Shown here piece after piece: positions 28,491 to 37,652 of a stretch of DNA of 64,000 nucleotides; within the stretch, counting starts at the first letter, position 1; every line of letters begins with the position of its first letter. This DNA is from Gelidibacter salicanalis. GTDB taxonomy: Bacteria; Bacteroidota; Bacteroidia; Flavobacteriales; Flavobacteriaceae. The position numbers were made by a program, and so were the translations under genes. Location: assembly GCF_007997285.1 (NCBI RefSeq), contig NZ_VORX01000007.1:62001-126000 (forward strand), in the 5' to 3' direction. The notes beneath the pieces are model-generated. The model saw only the letters and a list, made by a program, of their open reading frames with translations. It was not told where the DNA came from and did not search any database.

Positions 28491-28525
28491 GTTTGAGGTT
28501 TGAGGTTTTAGGTTTTAGGTTTTAG
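28491..28525 (+). repeat. 7-bp-period array, locus B
   Basis: Five perfect-phase units, GTTTGAG twice then GTTTTAG three times, starting at the base after the ZIP gene stop codon. Confidence 0.75.
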
Positions 28526-28573
28526 AAAATATAAATTTTATTTAAAAAGAGTCCCGCTTTCGCGACAAATAAT

Positions 28574-29002
28574 ATGTTTAGTAAAGAAGATTCACGGAAA
28601 TTAAGAGAAGAATTCTGGATCAGTTTCGGAAAGTCATTTCCTAGAAAATGGATCCTTTATGATACGAAGCTCAAAGGGTTTGCCTTCAAATTTCATTTTG
28701 ATACAAAGTCCGCCATGGTCACTTTAGACTTAGAGGACGATTTGGAAAACCGGATCAACTATTGGGATAAACTGCAGTCCCTTAAAGCGATATTAACTGA
28801 GGAGTTTTTACCCGAAGCCATTTTTGAAGAGGAATACTTTTTAGAAAACGGCAAAGAAATCTCAAGGATCCATGTGCCTTTAAATGCAAACGTATCCATT
28901 CACAATAAAAACACTTGGAGAGACGTCATGGAATTTTTTGTTGAAAAAATGAGTTTATTTGAAACTTTCTTTGAAGATTATAAGGATTTTATTGACACTT
29001 AA
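28574..29002 (+). CDS. DUF4268 family protein
   Basis: 142 residues, cytoplasmic, acidic C-terminal part. It matches the DUF4268 pattern: FWxxFGKxFPRKWILYDTKLKGFAFKF at 14-40 (key residues W, F, G, KxF and YxTK) and a C-terminal helical stretch ending in FEDYKDFI. Function unknown; the fold is related to restriction-type nucleases in larger members, but no nuclease motif is visible here. An array starts one base after its stop. Confidence 0.8.
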   Translation: MFSKEDSRKLREEFWISFGKSFPRKWILYDTKLKGFAFKFHFDTKSAMVTLDLEDDLENRINYWDKLQSLKAILTEEFLPEAIFEEEYFLENGKEISRIHVPLNANVSIHNKNTWRDVMEFFVEKMSLFETFFEDYKDFIDT

Positions 29003-29003
29003 T

Positions 29004-29181
29004 AGTTAGCAGTAGGCAGTCTTCAGTTGGCAGTCAACAGTTGTCAGTCAACAGTTGTCAGTTAGCAGTTCAGATTAAAATAAACTCTTCATACTAAATT
29101 CTTAATACTTAATACTAAATACTCGATACTGTTTACTGAAGACTGAAGACTGAATACTGCCTACTGAATACTGAAGCCCGA
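29004..29181. repeat. 7-bp-period array with two opposed arms, locus C
   Basis: Arm 1 (29004-29073) has ten units of the type AGTnnnC: AGTTAGC, AGTAGGC, AGTCTTC, AGTTGGC, AGTCAAC, AGTTGTC and so on. After 17 bases, arm 2 (29091-29181) has about 12 units of the type nnACTnn: ATACTAA, ATACTGT, TTACTGA, AGACTGA, CTACTGA and so on. The cores are reverse complements (CAGTCTTCAGT in arm 1, ACTGAAGACTG in arm 2), so a long imperfect hairpin is possible. Confidence 0.75.
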
Positions 29182-29261
29182 AAACCCTTGCTCCTTTCCT
29201 CAAATTGTCAGATATTGTTAGCTTAGCCAAAATATTACTTAGTTAAAAGTTAAAACACATT

Positions 29262-30077
29262 ATGATTATAGACGTTCACACCCATATTAATAATTATCAT
29301 GAAGACCGAGTTGTTTCTTTAGATGACAGCCTCAACAAGTTAACAGACACCATGGCGGAAAATAACGTGGATTATTCGCTGGTATTGTCATCCTATAAAG
29401 TGAATGAACACCGCCCGAGCACTAAAAGTGTTGTGGAAGCTATCAGCAATAGAGACAATCTTGGTGTTGTGGCTGGCGTTAGTTATTTAAATTATGATTA
29501 TAAGGATTTACGCGAACTCAGCGAATTTCTAGATGCTGGACTTATAAAAGGTCTTAAGTTCTATCCAGGTTACGAGCCTTTTTACCCTAACGATATTCGC
29601 TTTAAGGTGATGTATGATATGGCCATTGAGTTTGATGTGCCCGTAATGTTTCACTCCGGTGACACCTATGCCCCTAATGGGAAAATCAAATTCTCCCACC
29701 CCATTCATATTGATGATTTGGCGGTAGACTATCCTGATTTAAAGATTGTTATCTGCCATGTAGGTAACCCTTGGATTAAGGATTGTATGGAGGTGGTTTA
29801 TAAGAATGAAAATGTGCATGCAGATATTTCCGGCTTGGTTTTGGGCGATTTCAACGAGAAGTTTGAACGCTACATGAAAAAGGAAATCGAAGAAATGATA
29901 ACCTACGCTGGCGATCCTAAATATTTATTATACGGTACGGATTGGCCTATTAGTAACATGAAGTCTTACCTCAAATTTATGGATCAATTAGATTTGGCCG
30001 ATGATAAGAAAGAATTGATCATGTGGAAAAATGCTGCTGACCTATTTAAAATCGATATCAGTAAACTCAAAAAGTAA
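29262..30077 (+). CDS. Amidohydrolase-family protein (TIM-barrel, PF04909 type)
   Basis: 271 residues. The metal-binding HTHIN motif lies at 6-10 after the first strand (MIIDVHTH), followed by FHSGDTYAPNG near 128, ICHVGNPW near 163 and the catalytic Asp in YGTDWPISN near 226. These are the ligands of amidohydrolase-2 (aminocarboxymuconate-semialdehyde decarboxylase-like) enzymes. The substrate is unknown. It stands alone between the array at 29004 and a convergent hemolysin III gene. Confidence 0.88.
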   Translation: MIIDVHTHINNYHEDRVVSLDDSLNKLTDTMAENNVDYSLVLSSYKVNEHRPSTKSVVEAISNRDNLGVVAGVSYLNYDYKDLRELSEFLDAGLIKGLKFYPGYEPFYPNDIRFKVMYDMAIEFDVPVMFHSGDTYAPNGKIKFSHPIHIDDLAVDYPDLKIVICHVGNPWIKDCMEVVYKNENVHADISGLVLGDFNEKFERYMKKEIEEMITYAGDPKYLLYGTDWPISNMKSYLKFMDQLDLADDKKELIMWKNAADLFKIDISKLKK

Positions 30078-30079
30078 TA

Positions 30080-30706
30080 TCATAAAACGTAAAGAAAAAT
30101 AAGCAAGTAGTGGCAAATGGCTCCTCCCAACACAAATAGATGCCATATAACGTGGTTGTAGGGTATCTTAGGTACCGCATAGAAAATGATTCCAATGCTG
30201 TAAAATGCGCCTCCTGCAAATAAAAGTGCAACGCCGTTTGGCCCAATCAATTGGGAAAGGTTGCTGAAATCAAAAATAATTAACCAACCCATTACCAAAT
30301 AAAGTAGTGTGGATATAATTTCAAATTTACCGGTAAAAAATAGTTTTAAAATCAGCCCAAACCCGGCAATGGCCCAAACACTCCAAAACAATGGCCAACC
30401 TAAGCTGTTGTTAAGAGCAATTAAAGTAACCGGCGTGTAAGTTCCAGCTATGAGTAGATAAATGCTGATATGGTCTACAATCCGGAAATAATGTTTTTTC
30501 CGTTCGCTTGAAACAGAATGATAAATAGCAGAGGCGGAAAAAAGAATAATTATAGAGATGCCGTAGATAATGACGCTAAACAAACTCCAGTCTGTGTTAT
30601 GCTCTTTATAACTAATCAGCAAGGCCAACCCAGCAACACCTAAAAGCGCTCCAAAGCCATGCGTCCATGCATTTAATTTTTCTTCAAATTCTGATTGTAT
30701 TCGCAT
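30080..30706 (-). CDS. Hemolysin III/TrhA family membrane protein
   Basis: 208 residues, seven transmembrane helices. The PAQR-type metal residues are visible: EEKLNAWTHGFGA near the N-terminus (E and H), ASAIYHSVS near 60, DHISIYLLIAGTYTP near 75, and IWHLFVLGGAICHYL near the C-terminus. TrhA members influence membrane fluidity homeostasis; the hemolysin name is historical. Its ATG overlaps the stop of the DUF4294 gene by one base, so the pair is coupled. Confidence 0.88.
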   Translation of the reverse strand: MRIQSEFEEKLNAWTHGFGALLGVAGLALLISYKEHNTDWSLFSVIIYGISIIILFSASAIYHSVSSERKKHYFRIVDHISIYLLIAGTYTPVTLIALNNSLGWPLFWSVWAIAGFGLILKLFFTGKFEIISTLLYLVMGWLIIFDFSNLSQLIGPNGVALLFAGGAFYSIGIIFYAVPKIPYNHVIWHLFVLGGAICHYLLIFLYVL

Positions 30707-31383
30707 TACTTTTTAACTGTTTTAGCCGTCCATTTGGCTTTAAGTTCGAAATAATCAACAGGAAATGCCGATTGTTGCCGTTCTAAATGTCCATTTTGGA
30801 ATGCGCGTTCTAAAATATCCTCAATCAAATAATCTTCACTGACCTCTAAAGGATTAAATTCTTCTTTTAAAGAGATATCAAACACTCTCGCGGTGTTATT
30901 AAACCAAAAGGCACGCCAACCACTGCGCAACTCCTTTATGAGTTCAAAAGTGGTCTTTCCGGTTTGCCTGTGGATTAACTTGACCAAAATCTGACCTTCC
31001 GTACGGGTTAATTTTTTTAGTTCAGCCGAAAATTCTTCCTCAATATATTTTTGAATAATTTTAGCATACTGCCGCTTTTGGCTATTGCGTTCTAAGGTTT
31101 CCAACCTGTTGGTCAACTCCACCAAGCGCTCTGCCGCCAATTTTGCATAAGGGTATACCTTGATGGTTTTCCGTTTTAAAATCAAATAGCGGATTCTGGC
31201 CTCTTTATCAGCAAACTTTAACCGGTTTAGAACTACCACAGCATCCAAATCAATGGTCGTCACTGGTATCGAATCGCCATCAATATAATAATACTCCACC
31301 GCGGTAGAATCTTTCTCCACAGGAGCTGTTTGTGCAAAGAGCAGAACTGGGAAAACTAAAAAAATGTAGGTCAATAACTTCAT
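30706..31383 (-). CDS. DUF4294 family exported protein
   Basis: 225 residues from ATG 31383, which gives a clean signal peptide (MKLLTYIFLVFPVLLFAQ). An ATG at 31407 would add eight residues in front. The mature part has the DUF4294 pattern (YYYIDGDSIPVTTIDLDAVVVLN near 40, a Lys/Arg-rich helix and IHRQTGKTTFELIKELRSGWRAF near 155). Periplasmic or envelope location, function unknown. It is upstream of and coupled to the hemolysin III gene. Confidence 0.8.
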   Translation of the reverse strand: MKLLTYIFLVFPVLLFAQTAPVEKDSTAVEYYYIDGDSIPVTTIDLDAVVVLNRLKFADKEARIRYLILKRKTIKVYPYAKLAAERLVELTNRLETLERNSQKRQYAKIIQKYIEEEFSAELKKLTRTEGQILVKLIHRQTGKTTFELIKELRSGWRAFWFNNTARVFDISLKEEFNPLEVSEDYLIEDILERAFQNGHLERQQSAFPVDYFELKAKWTAKTVKK

Positions 31384-31484
31384 CTGTTGCACTAGCGCTA
31401 AAATCATTCCAAAATTAAGAATTTAGACCTGCAATACCCTTAAAATACTATTAATATTGCTAATTTTATAAAAAATAATAACAC

Positions 31485-32576
31485 ATGCCCAATAAGAACA
31501 TTTTAGACAACAAATCATTAGAATTTTTAGAGAATTATTTAAACAATGCCTCACCGACAGGTTACGAATGGACCGGACAAAAATTATGGATGGAGTACCT
31601 AAAACCGTATGTGGATGAATTTATTACGGACACTTACGGAACAGCTGTAGGGGTTATCAATCCAAAAGCTAAGTACAAGGTCGTCATTGAGGGTCACGCT
31701 GATGAAATTTCCTGGTACGTTAATTATATTTCAGACAACGGACTTATTTACGTGATCCGGAACGGTGGTAGTGACCATCAGATTGCACCGAGTAAGATTG
31801 TAAATATCCATACCAAAAATGGCATCGTAAAAGGTGTTTTTGGATGGCCAGCCATCCACACCAGAGATAAAACTAAGGAAGAAGCTCCAAAACCAGATAA
31901 TATAACCATTGATGTAGGTGCCAAAAACAAAGAAGAAGTTGAGAACATGGGGGTTCACGTTGGATGCGTCATCACCTACCCTGACACTTTCCATATCTTA
32001 AATAATGATAAATTTGTATGTCGTGCTATCGATAATCGTATTGGAGGCTTTATGATTGCTCAAGTCGCCCGTTTACTGCACGAAAATAAAAAAACCTTGC
32101 CTTTCGGACTTTACATCACCAACTCGGTACAAGAAGAAATTGGATTACGTGGTGCAGAGATGATTGCAGAGCGCATCCAACCTAACGTTGCTATTATTAC
32201 AGATGTGACGCACGATACGACTACACCAATGATCGATAAGAAAAAAGAAGGTCATCTGGAGCTCGGTTTAGGTCCTGTAGTGGCATACGCCCCTGCCGTA
32301 CAACAGAAACTTCGCGATTTAATTACGGAAACCGCCGAAGAAAAGAAAATCCCTTTCCAACGCTCCGCATGTTCAAGAGCTACAGGCACTGATACGGATG
32401 CGTTTGCTTACAGCGGTATGGGCGTTGCTAGCGCTCTTATTTCACTTCCATTACGATATATGCATACAACAGTAGAAATGGTGCATAGAGACGATGTGGA
32501 AAACGTGATCAAATTAATTTACGAAACACTATTGAACATTAAAGAAAACGATACGTTCAGTTATTTTGAAGACTAA
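31485..32576 (+). CDS. M42-family aminopeptidase (endoglucanase M/FrvX type)
   Basis: 363 residues, cytoplasmic, dinuclear metal aminopeptidase. Ligands and catalytic residues appear in VIEGHADEISWYV (His, Asp; near 65), RAIDNRIGGF (Asp; near 180), VQEEIGLRGA (Glu-Glu; near 215), ITDVTHD (Asp; near 237) and YMHTTVEMVH (His; near 327). This is the complete M42 set. It probably trims peptides. It is the first gene of a run whose members all overlap or nearly touch (to 37604). Confidence 0.92.
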   Translation: MPNKNILDNKSLEFLENYLNNASPTGYEWTGQKLWMEYLKPYVDEFITDTYGTAVGVINPKAKYKVVIEGHADEISWYVNYISDNGLIYVIRNGGSDHQIAPSKIVNIHTKNGIVKGVFGWPAIHTRDKTKEEAPKPDNITIDVGAKNKEEVENMGVHVGCVITYPDTFHILNNDKFVCRAIDNRIGGFMIAQVARLLHENKKTLPFGLYITNSVQEEIGLRGAEMIAERIQPNVAIITDVTHDTTTPMIDKKKEGHLELGLGPVVAYAPAVQQKLRDLITETAEEKKIPFQRSACSRATGTDTDAFAYSGMGVASALISLPLRYMHTTVEMVHRDDVENVIKLIYETLLNIKENDTFSYFED

Positions 32577-33736
32577 TGGATATCTCGAAACAAAAAGATT
32601 TATTTGATATCCCTGAGCACATCTGCTTTTTAAACACGGCGAGTTTATCGCCGTCGTTTAAAGCAGTAGAACAAGCAGGAATTGATGCGGTATTACAAAA
32701 AAGCAGACCGTATCTCATCCCCTCATCTGATTTTTTTGACCCCGTCATTGAGTTAAAGCAAAAGTTCGCTAAACTTATTGAAGTAGATGAATATGAGCGA
32801 ATTGCTACAATAACATCCGCATCTTACGGCATTGCAACAGTAGCCAATAACATCAAATTAGAGCCAGGGCAAAATGTAATCTTGATGCAGGAGCAATTCC
32901 CGAGTAATTATTATTCCTGGAAGAAATTAACTGATCACTATCAAGCAGAATTAAAAATAGTTCAGGCTCCAAAAACCAAAATTAATCGCGGTAAATTATG
33001 GAATAAAGCCATATTAGAGGCAATTGATGACAACACTGCCGTGGTCGCCATGGGGCACATACATTGGTCCAGTGGCACACTTTTTAATTTGAAAGCTATA
33101 CGAGAAAAAACCTTTCAGCATAAGGCTTTATTAATTATTGACGGCAGCCAATCCGTGGGTGCACTCCCCTTTTCCGTTAAAGAAATTCAGCCAGATGCTC
33201 TAATTTGCGCGGGCTATAAATGGCTTTTCGGACCTTACGGTTGCGGGTATGCCTACTACGGGCCCTATTTTGATCACGGTGAACCTTTAGAAGAAAATTG
33301 GACCAATCGATTGGACAGTCATAATTTACCGGACCTCACAAAATACCAAAACGAGTATAAGCCCTTTGCTAATAGGTATGTTATGGGAGAAAGCGGAAGC
33401 TTCATCCATGTCAAAATGCAACTGGCAGCTCTAAAACAAGTGCTGTTATGGACCCCTGAAGCCATTCAAGACCACTGCAGAACACTTTCCATAAAGGCGG
33501 CGAAGGAATTGCGAAACTTGGGATGTTATATTGAAATTGATGCCTATAGGAGCCATCATTTGTTCGGACTCGAATTACCTGTTTCCGTTGACATTGAGGA
33601 GTTTAAAAAAATCCTGGCAGATCACGGCGTATTTGTATCTTTTAGAGGTGCTTATGTGCGATTGTCATGTCACCTTTTTAACACAAAACTCGATTTTGAC
33701 ACGTTTATAACCTGTTTAAAATTAGCTTTAAGATAA
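32576..33736 (+). CDS. Class V PLP aminotransferase (cysteine desulfurase-like fold)
   Basis: 386 residues. The fold-type I pattern is seen: FLNTASLSPSFKA at the N-terminus, ATITSASYGIATVANN near 75, the cofactor Asp in LIIDGSQSVGALPF near 185, and the PLP Lys in ICAGYKWLFGPYGCGY near 213. It lacks the mobile-loop Cys of cysteine desulfurases, so it is an aminotransferase-like enzyme of unknown substrate (kynureninase-type relatives exist). It overlaps both neighbours by one base (TAATG at each end), so translation is coupled. Confidence 0.88.
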   Translation: MDISKQKDLFDIPEHICFLNTASLSPSFKAVEQAGIDAVLQKSRPYLIPSSDFFDPVIELKQKFAKLIEVDEYERIATITSASYGIATVANNIKLEPGQNVILMQEQFPSNYYSWKKLTDHYQAELKIVQAPKTKINRGKLWNKAILEAIDDNTAVVAMGHIHWSSGTLFNLKAIREKTFQHKALLIIDGSQSVGALPFSVKEIQPDALICAGYKWLFGPYGCGYAYYGPYFDHGEPLEENWTNRLDSHNLPDLTKYQNEYKPFANRYVMGESGSFIHVKMQLAALKQVLLWTPEAIQDHCRTLSIKAAKELRNLGCYIEIDAYRSHHLFGLELPVSVDIEEFKKILADHGVFVSFRGAYVRLSCHLFNTKLDFDTFITCLKLALR

Positions 33737-34305
33737 TGGAAGCTGAAGAATATATCGCCATTTTGAATGCAGACGGCTCTCCTACTGGCAAGACCTGCCT
33801 TAAATCTGAAATTCACCACAAAGGTTATTACCACAATACAGCACATGTTTGGTTTTATAATGACCATGCCGAGATACTATTAGCCCAACGTGCCGCCAAT
33901 AAAGTCATTTACCCCTTACTCTGGGATATTTCCGTGGCTGGCCATGTAGATGCGGGCGAAACCATTGCCCAAGCGGCTATCAGAGAAACGAGAGAGGAAA
34001 TTGGACTAGAAATTACTGAACAAGATCTCCTAAAAGTTGGCGTTTATGACTGTTTTCAAAGTTACCCCAACGGCATTGTCGACAACGAATTCCACCATAC
34101 CTATATCGCTAAAATTAACAAAACTATAAATGATCTGAAATTAGATCCTGAAGAAGTACAACAGGCTAAGTTTGTCAGTATACCAGAATTTCTAGAACTG
34201 TTAAACAATAGTGCCAATAATAGCCATTTCGTACAGAGCAACACCAATTATTATTTGGAAGTAATTAAGGCCATTGAGAACCAAATTACAAACACAGACG
34301 CATGA
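33736..34305 (+). CDS. NUDIX hydrolase (isopentenyl-diphosphate isomerase-like type)
   Basis: 189 residues. The Nudix box is GHVDAGETIAQAAIRETREEIGLEI near 72-96, matching GX5EX7REUXEEXGU with all catalytic Glu. The N-terminal part (ILNADGSPTGKTCLKSEIHHKGYYHNTAHVW) resembles IPP-isomerase-like Nudix proteins, which often hydrolyse nucleotide-type pyrophosphates instead. The substrate is not told. It overlaps the PrsW-type gene by four bases. Confidence 0.9.
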   Translation: MEAEEYIAILNADGSPTGKTCLKSEIHHKGYYHNTAHVWFYNDHAEILLAQRAANKVIYPLLWDISVAGHVDAGETIAQAAIRETREEIGLEITEQDLLKVGVYDCFQSYPNGIVDNEFHHTYIAKINKTINDLKLDPEEVQQAKFVSIPEFLELLNNSANNSHFVQSNTNYYLEVIKAIENQITNTDA

Positions 34306-34988
34306 CCTTATTACTGCTAGCCATCTCACCTGTGCTCATCATTATCATTTATATTTATATAAAAGACAAGTACGAGAAAGAGCCGCCACGACTATTAGTT
34401 TACAATTTTATACTGGGCGCCATTGTCAGCATAATCATAACCACAATGCTGTATATGATCATCGACATCCCCTTAAAACTTGAAAACCATACCAGTGTTT
34501 TAGAACAATTTATAAAGGCCTTTTTTGTGGTTGGACTAACGGAAGAATTCAGCAAGTATGTTATTGTGCGCTATTATGCGCAGCCTCATGTAGAATACAA
34601 TGAGCCTTTTGACGGTATCGTGTATGCCGTCATGGTTTCTATGGGGTTTGCAGCAACTGAAAATGTGATGTATGTGCTACAGGGCGGCATGGAAGTAGCC
34701 ATCATCAGAGCATTTACCGCAGTTCCCGCGCATGCTACGTTCGCCATTTTGATGGGATATTTTATGGGGAAAGCAAAATTTTCCAAAAATAAGAAGCTGC
34801 TAAATCTGACCGGGCTCTTTCTCGCTACCCTATTCCATGGCGCTTATGATTTCTTTTTGTTTATTGATTTTATTCCAGGTATTTGGATAGGTGCTTTTAT
34901 TTCTTTGTTTATTGGAATTATTTTAGCAAAAAAAGCGATCAAGAACCATCAGGTGAATTCTCATTTCAACACTCAGAAAGAACGATAA
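34302..34988 (+). CDS. PrsW-family intramembrane metalloprotease
   Basis: 228 residues, about seven to eight transmembrane helices. The PrsW motifs are visible: VVGLTEEFSKYVIVR near 78 (the conserved EE), VMVSMGFAATENVMYVL near 110 (GFxxxEN), AVPAHATFAILMGYFMG near 150 (His), and LFHGAYDFF near 180 (His). Members cleave membrane proteins; in Bacillus PrsW cuts an anti-sigma factor. No anti-sigma gene is adjacent, so the target is unknown. Confidence 0.9.
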   Translation: MTLLLLAISPVLIIIIYIYIKDKYEKEPPRLLVYNFILGAIVSIIITTMLYMIIDIPLKLENHTSVLEQFIKAFFVVGLTEEFSKYVIVRYYAQPHVEYNEPFDGIVYAVMVSMGFAATENVMYVLQGGMEVAIIRAFTAVPAHATFAILMGYFMGKAKFSKNKKLLNLTGLFLATLFHGAYDFFLFIDFIPGIWIGAFISLFIGIILAKKAIKNHQVNSHFNTQKER

Positions 34989-35016
34989 ACACTAAACTTT
35001 GCTTAATTTTATCGGA

Positions 35017-36936
35017 ATGAAAAATACTATAGCCGAAAGGATTGCCGATTTCCTCAAAAACTTCCCTCCTTTTGACCAACTTTCAAAAGAGGATTTATAC
35101 GCCATTGCACAAGTAGTAACCATTACCTATCTAGAAAGGGACAATTTGGTGTATGCTGTGGGCGAGACGTTGCACGATAAATTCTACATCATTCACAAAG
35201 GCGCTATTGCACTTACTAAAGATATTAACGCTAAGGTGGAGACGATAGATCGATTTGATGAAGGTGATGTTTTTGGACTCCGACCACTCTTTGCTAAAGA
35301 AAACTATGCCACCAATGCCGTTACTGAAGAAGAAAGCATCCTTTATGGCATTCCCTTAGTCACCTTCAAGCCCTTAATAACCCGCAACAAAGCTGTTGTT
35401 GACTTTCTTATAGAAAGTTTCGCTTCCAATACTGAAAATCCTTTCTCTAAAGAGATACATGGCTCTTTATATGAGCATCGCTTGGAGGTTTTAGCTAATG
35501 ATAAAGAGCTTTTTGAACTGCAACCTGTCCGCTACATAAAAAAAGTGATTACCGCCAAGGCGAACACTAAAATCAAGGACATTGCACTACTCATGCAGAA
35601 ACACCACATTGGTTCAATATTAATTGAAGCGGATATGATTCCTGTTGGAATTGTCACTGACGTAGACTTACGCAACAAGGTCATCACTGGCGCATACCCT
35701 ATTGATACTGAAGTGCAACACATCATGAGTGCACCGGTGCTCTGTTATCCAAAAGGCGTGTCCATTAGTCAGGCACAACTCACGATGATGAAACACAATA
35801 TCAGTCATTTATGTATCACTGCAGACGGTACTCCCAATTCAAAAATCATAGGAGTCATTTCCCAAAACGACATCAATGTAATGCGGGGCAGCAATCCAAC
35901 GGTTTTGATGAAGGCCATCAAACGCTCGCAGTCTACCAAACAACTGAAGCATATCCGTAAAAAAATAATGGTGCTTTTAAAGGGGTTTGTACAACAAAAC
36001 ATCCCTTTAACTCAAACGAGCAAAATAATATTTGAACTGAATGACGCTACCATTAAGCGCATTATTGAGCGCTGTATTGTAAAAATGGGTCAACAGCCTC
36101 CAGTTAAGTTTGCCTGGATGTCCATGGGCAGCCAAGGGCGAAAGGAGCAATTATTACAGACTGATCAGGACAATGCCATCGTATTTGAAAATGTTGATGC
36201 GGAAGAGTTGGAAGATGTAAGAGCCTATTTTCTGTTGCTCTCAAAGAAAGTGAATAAACGGTTGAATGAAGTGGGTTTTGACTTTTGTCCCGCCGATATT
36301 ATGGCAAAAAACCCCAAATGGTGTTTAAGTTTGGATGAATGGAAACTTCAGTTTAACCACTGGACCTCAAACACAGGTGATGATGAAATATTATTATCTT
36401 CCATTTTTTTTGACTTTGACATCACTTATGGCGATGCCAATCTTACCAGCCAACTCTCAGACCACATTTTTGACATTACAAAAAACAACCACATGTTCTT
36501 GTCTAAACTTGCGGCAAGTGCCTTGAGAAGCGCTTCTCCACTTGGTTTTTTTAGACGATTTTTAGTTGAAAAAGATGGGGAATACAAAGATTTTTTCGAC
36601 ATTAAAAAACGTGCCATCACGCCCATTGTGGATGCCGGTAGATTGTTTGCGCTTTCCAATCAAATTAAAAACATAAATAACACAGCAGAACGATTTGAAA
36701 AAATGGCCGAAATATTTCCCGCGAATGAAGAACTGTATCTATCCTGTTCTTATGCATCCAAAGCCCTGCTCAAATTCCGAACAAAACATGGCTTGCTCCA
36801 TAACGATAACGGTCGGTTTATTGAAATTGCCGCATTAAGCAAAGAGGAGAAAATGAAATTGAAACGGTGCTTTAATACCATAGCACAGATTCAGGAATCC
36901 ATCAAACTAAAGTACAATCTAAGTAATTTTAAATGA
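35017..36936 (+). CDS. CNMP-binding/CBS/DUF294 nucleotidyltransferase-like protein
   Basis: 639 residues from ATG 35017; the TTG at 34999 is less likely. Domain order: an N-terminal cyclic-nucleotide-binding-like domain (about 15-140), a CBS pair (about 165-285, with MPVGIVTDVDLRNKVI and IIGVISQNDINVM), DUF294 with an NTase core (MSMGSQGRKEQLLQTDQDNA near 365, a GSxGRxEQ...TDxD motif), and a DUF294 C-terminal helical domain. Homologues of this type sit beside acs or the acetate permease in many bacteria. It overlaps the exonuclease gene by four bases (ATGA). Confidence 0.9.
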   Translation: MKNTIAERIADFLKNFPPFDQLSKEDLYAIAQVVTITYLERDNLVYAVGETLHDKFYIIHKGAIALTKDINAKVETIDRFDEGDVFGLRPLFAKENYATNAVTEEESILYGIPLVTFKPLITRNKAVVDFLIESFASNTENPFSKEIHGSLYEHRLEVLANDKELFELQPVRYIKKVITAKANTKIKDIALLMQKHHIGSILIEADMIPVGIVTDVDLRNKVITGAYPIDTEVQHIMSAPVLCYPKGVSISQAQLTMMKHNISHLCITADGTPNSKIIGVISQNDINVMRGSNPTVLMKAIKRSQSTKQLKHIRKKIMVLLKGFVQQNIPLTQTSKIIFELNDATIKRIIERCIVKMGQQPPVKFAWMSMGSQGRKEQLLQTDQDNAIVFENVDAEELEDVRAYFLLLSKKVNKRLNEVGFDFCPADIMAKNPKWCLSLDEWKLQFNHWTSNTGDDEILLSSIFFDFDITYGDANLTSQLSDHIFDITKNNHMFLSKLAASALRSASPLGFFRRFLVEKDGEYKDFFDIKKRAITPIVDAGRLFALSNQIKNINNTAERFEKMAEIFPANEELYLSCSYASKALLKFRTKHGLLHNDNGRFIEIAALSKEEKMKLKRCFNTIAQIQESIKLKYNLSNFK

Positions 36937-37604
36937 GGCTCTGGAACTTCAATAAAAAAACCTATCCCGACTTTTGGGAAGCGTATCTGCATCATTTTGA
37001 GAAAAAGGAAAAAAAGACCTTGGATTCTTCAAGGTTTGTTGCTTTGGATTGTGAAACTACGGGATTTGATTTCTACATCGATCGGATATTATCTATCGGT
37101 GCGGTATCAATTCTTAAAAATGAAATTGCCGTTGCCGATTCTTTGGAAATCTATGTTAAGCAGACACATTTCAATCCAGATAGTGTTCCAATCCACGGTA
37201 TTCTTCAACATGGAAAATTGGCGAAGTGTTCTGAGGAAACTGCCATAAAGCAATTTTTAAAGTATATAGAAGATGCCGTATTAGTTGCCCACCATGCCAG
37301 ATTCGATATTATTATGATCAATGCCGCATTGAAACGAATGGGTTTACCCAATTTAAAAAATAAAGTAATAGATACCATGGATCTTTATGCCAACACGCGC
37401 ATCAAATCCAATTTTATAGATCAAAACGCCCATTACTCATTAGATGAAATTGCAGAGGCCTACGCCATTAATTTAATGGATCGGCATACGGCACCTGGGG
37501 ATGCGCTGATTGCCGCACTCATATTCCTTAAAACCACAGCGCTCCTCAAAAAATCAAAATTCTTTAAATTGGAGCGCTATTTTCTTAAATCAACAATGTT
37601 TTAA
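36933..37604 (+). CDS. DnaQ-like 3'-5' exonuclease
   Basis: 223 residues. DEDD-type exonuclease: motif I FVALDCETTGFDFY near 30, a middle HGILQHGKL segment, motif II VLVAHHARFDIIMINA near 115, and motif III HTAPGDALIAALI near 180 (the DEDDh His is present). It could be a polymerase III epsilon-type proofreader or a stand-alone nuclease. Its coupling to the DUF294 gene is the usual pairing seen in acetate-metabolism loci, not replication loci, so epsilon is unlikely. Confidence 0.88.
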   Translation: MRLWNFNKKTYPDFWEAYLHHFEKKEKKTLDSSRFVALDCETTGFDFYIDRILSIGAVSILKNEIAVADSLEIYVKQTHFNPDSVPIHGILQHGKLAKCSEETAIKQFLKYIEDAVLVAHHARFDIIMINAALKRMGLPNLKNKVIDTMDLYANTRIKSNFIDQNAHYSLDEIAEAYAINLMDRHTAPGDALIAALIFLKTTALLKKSKFFKLERYFLKSTMF

Positions 37605-37652
37605 TATCCCTCATAATATTCGTAACTTTTCCACCATTAATGAAATAACCCT

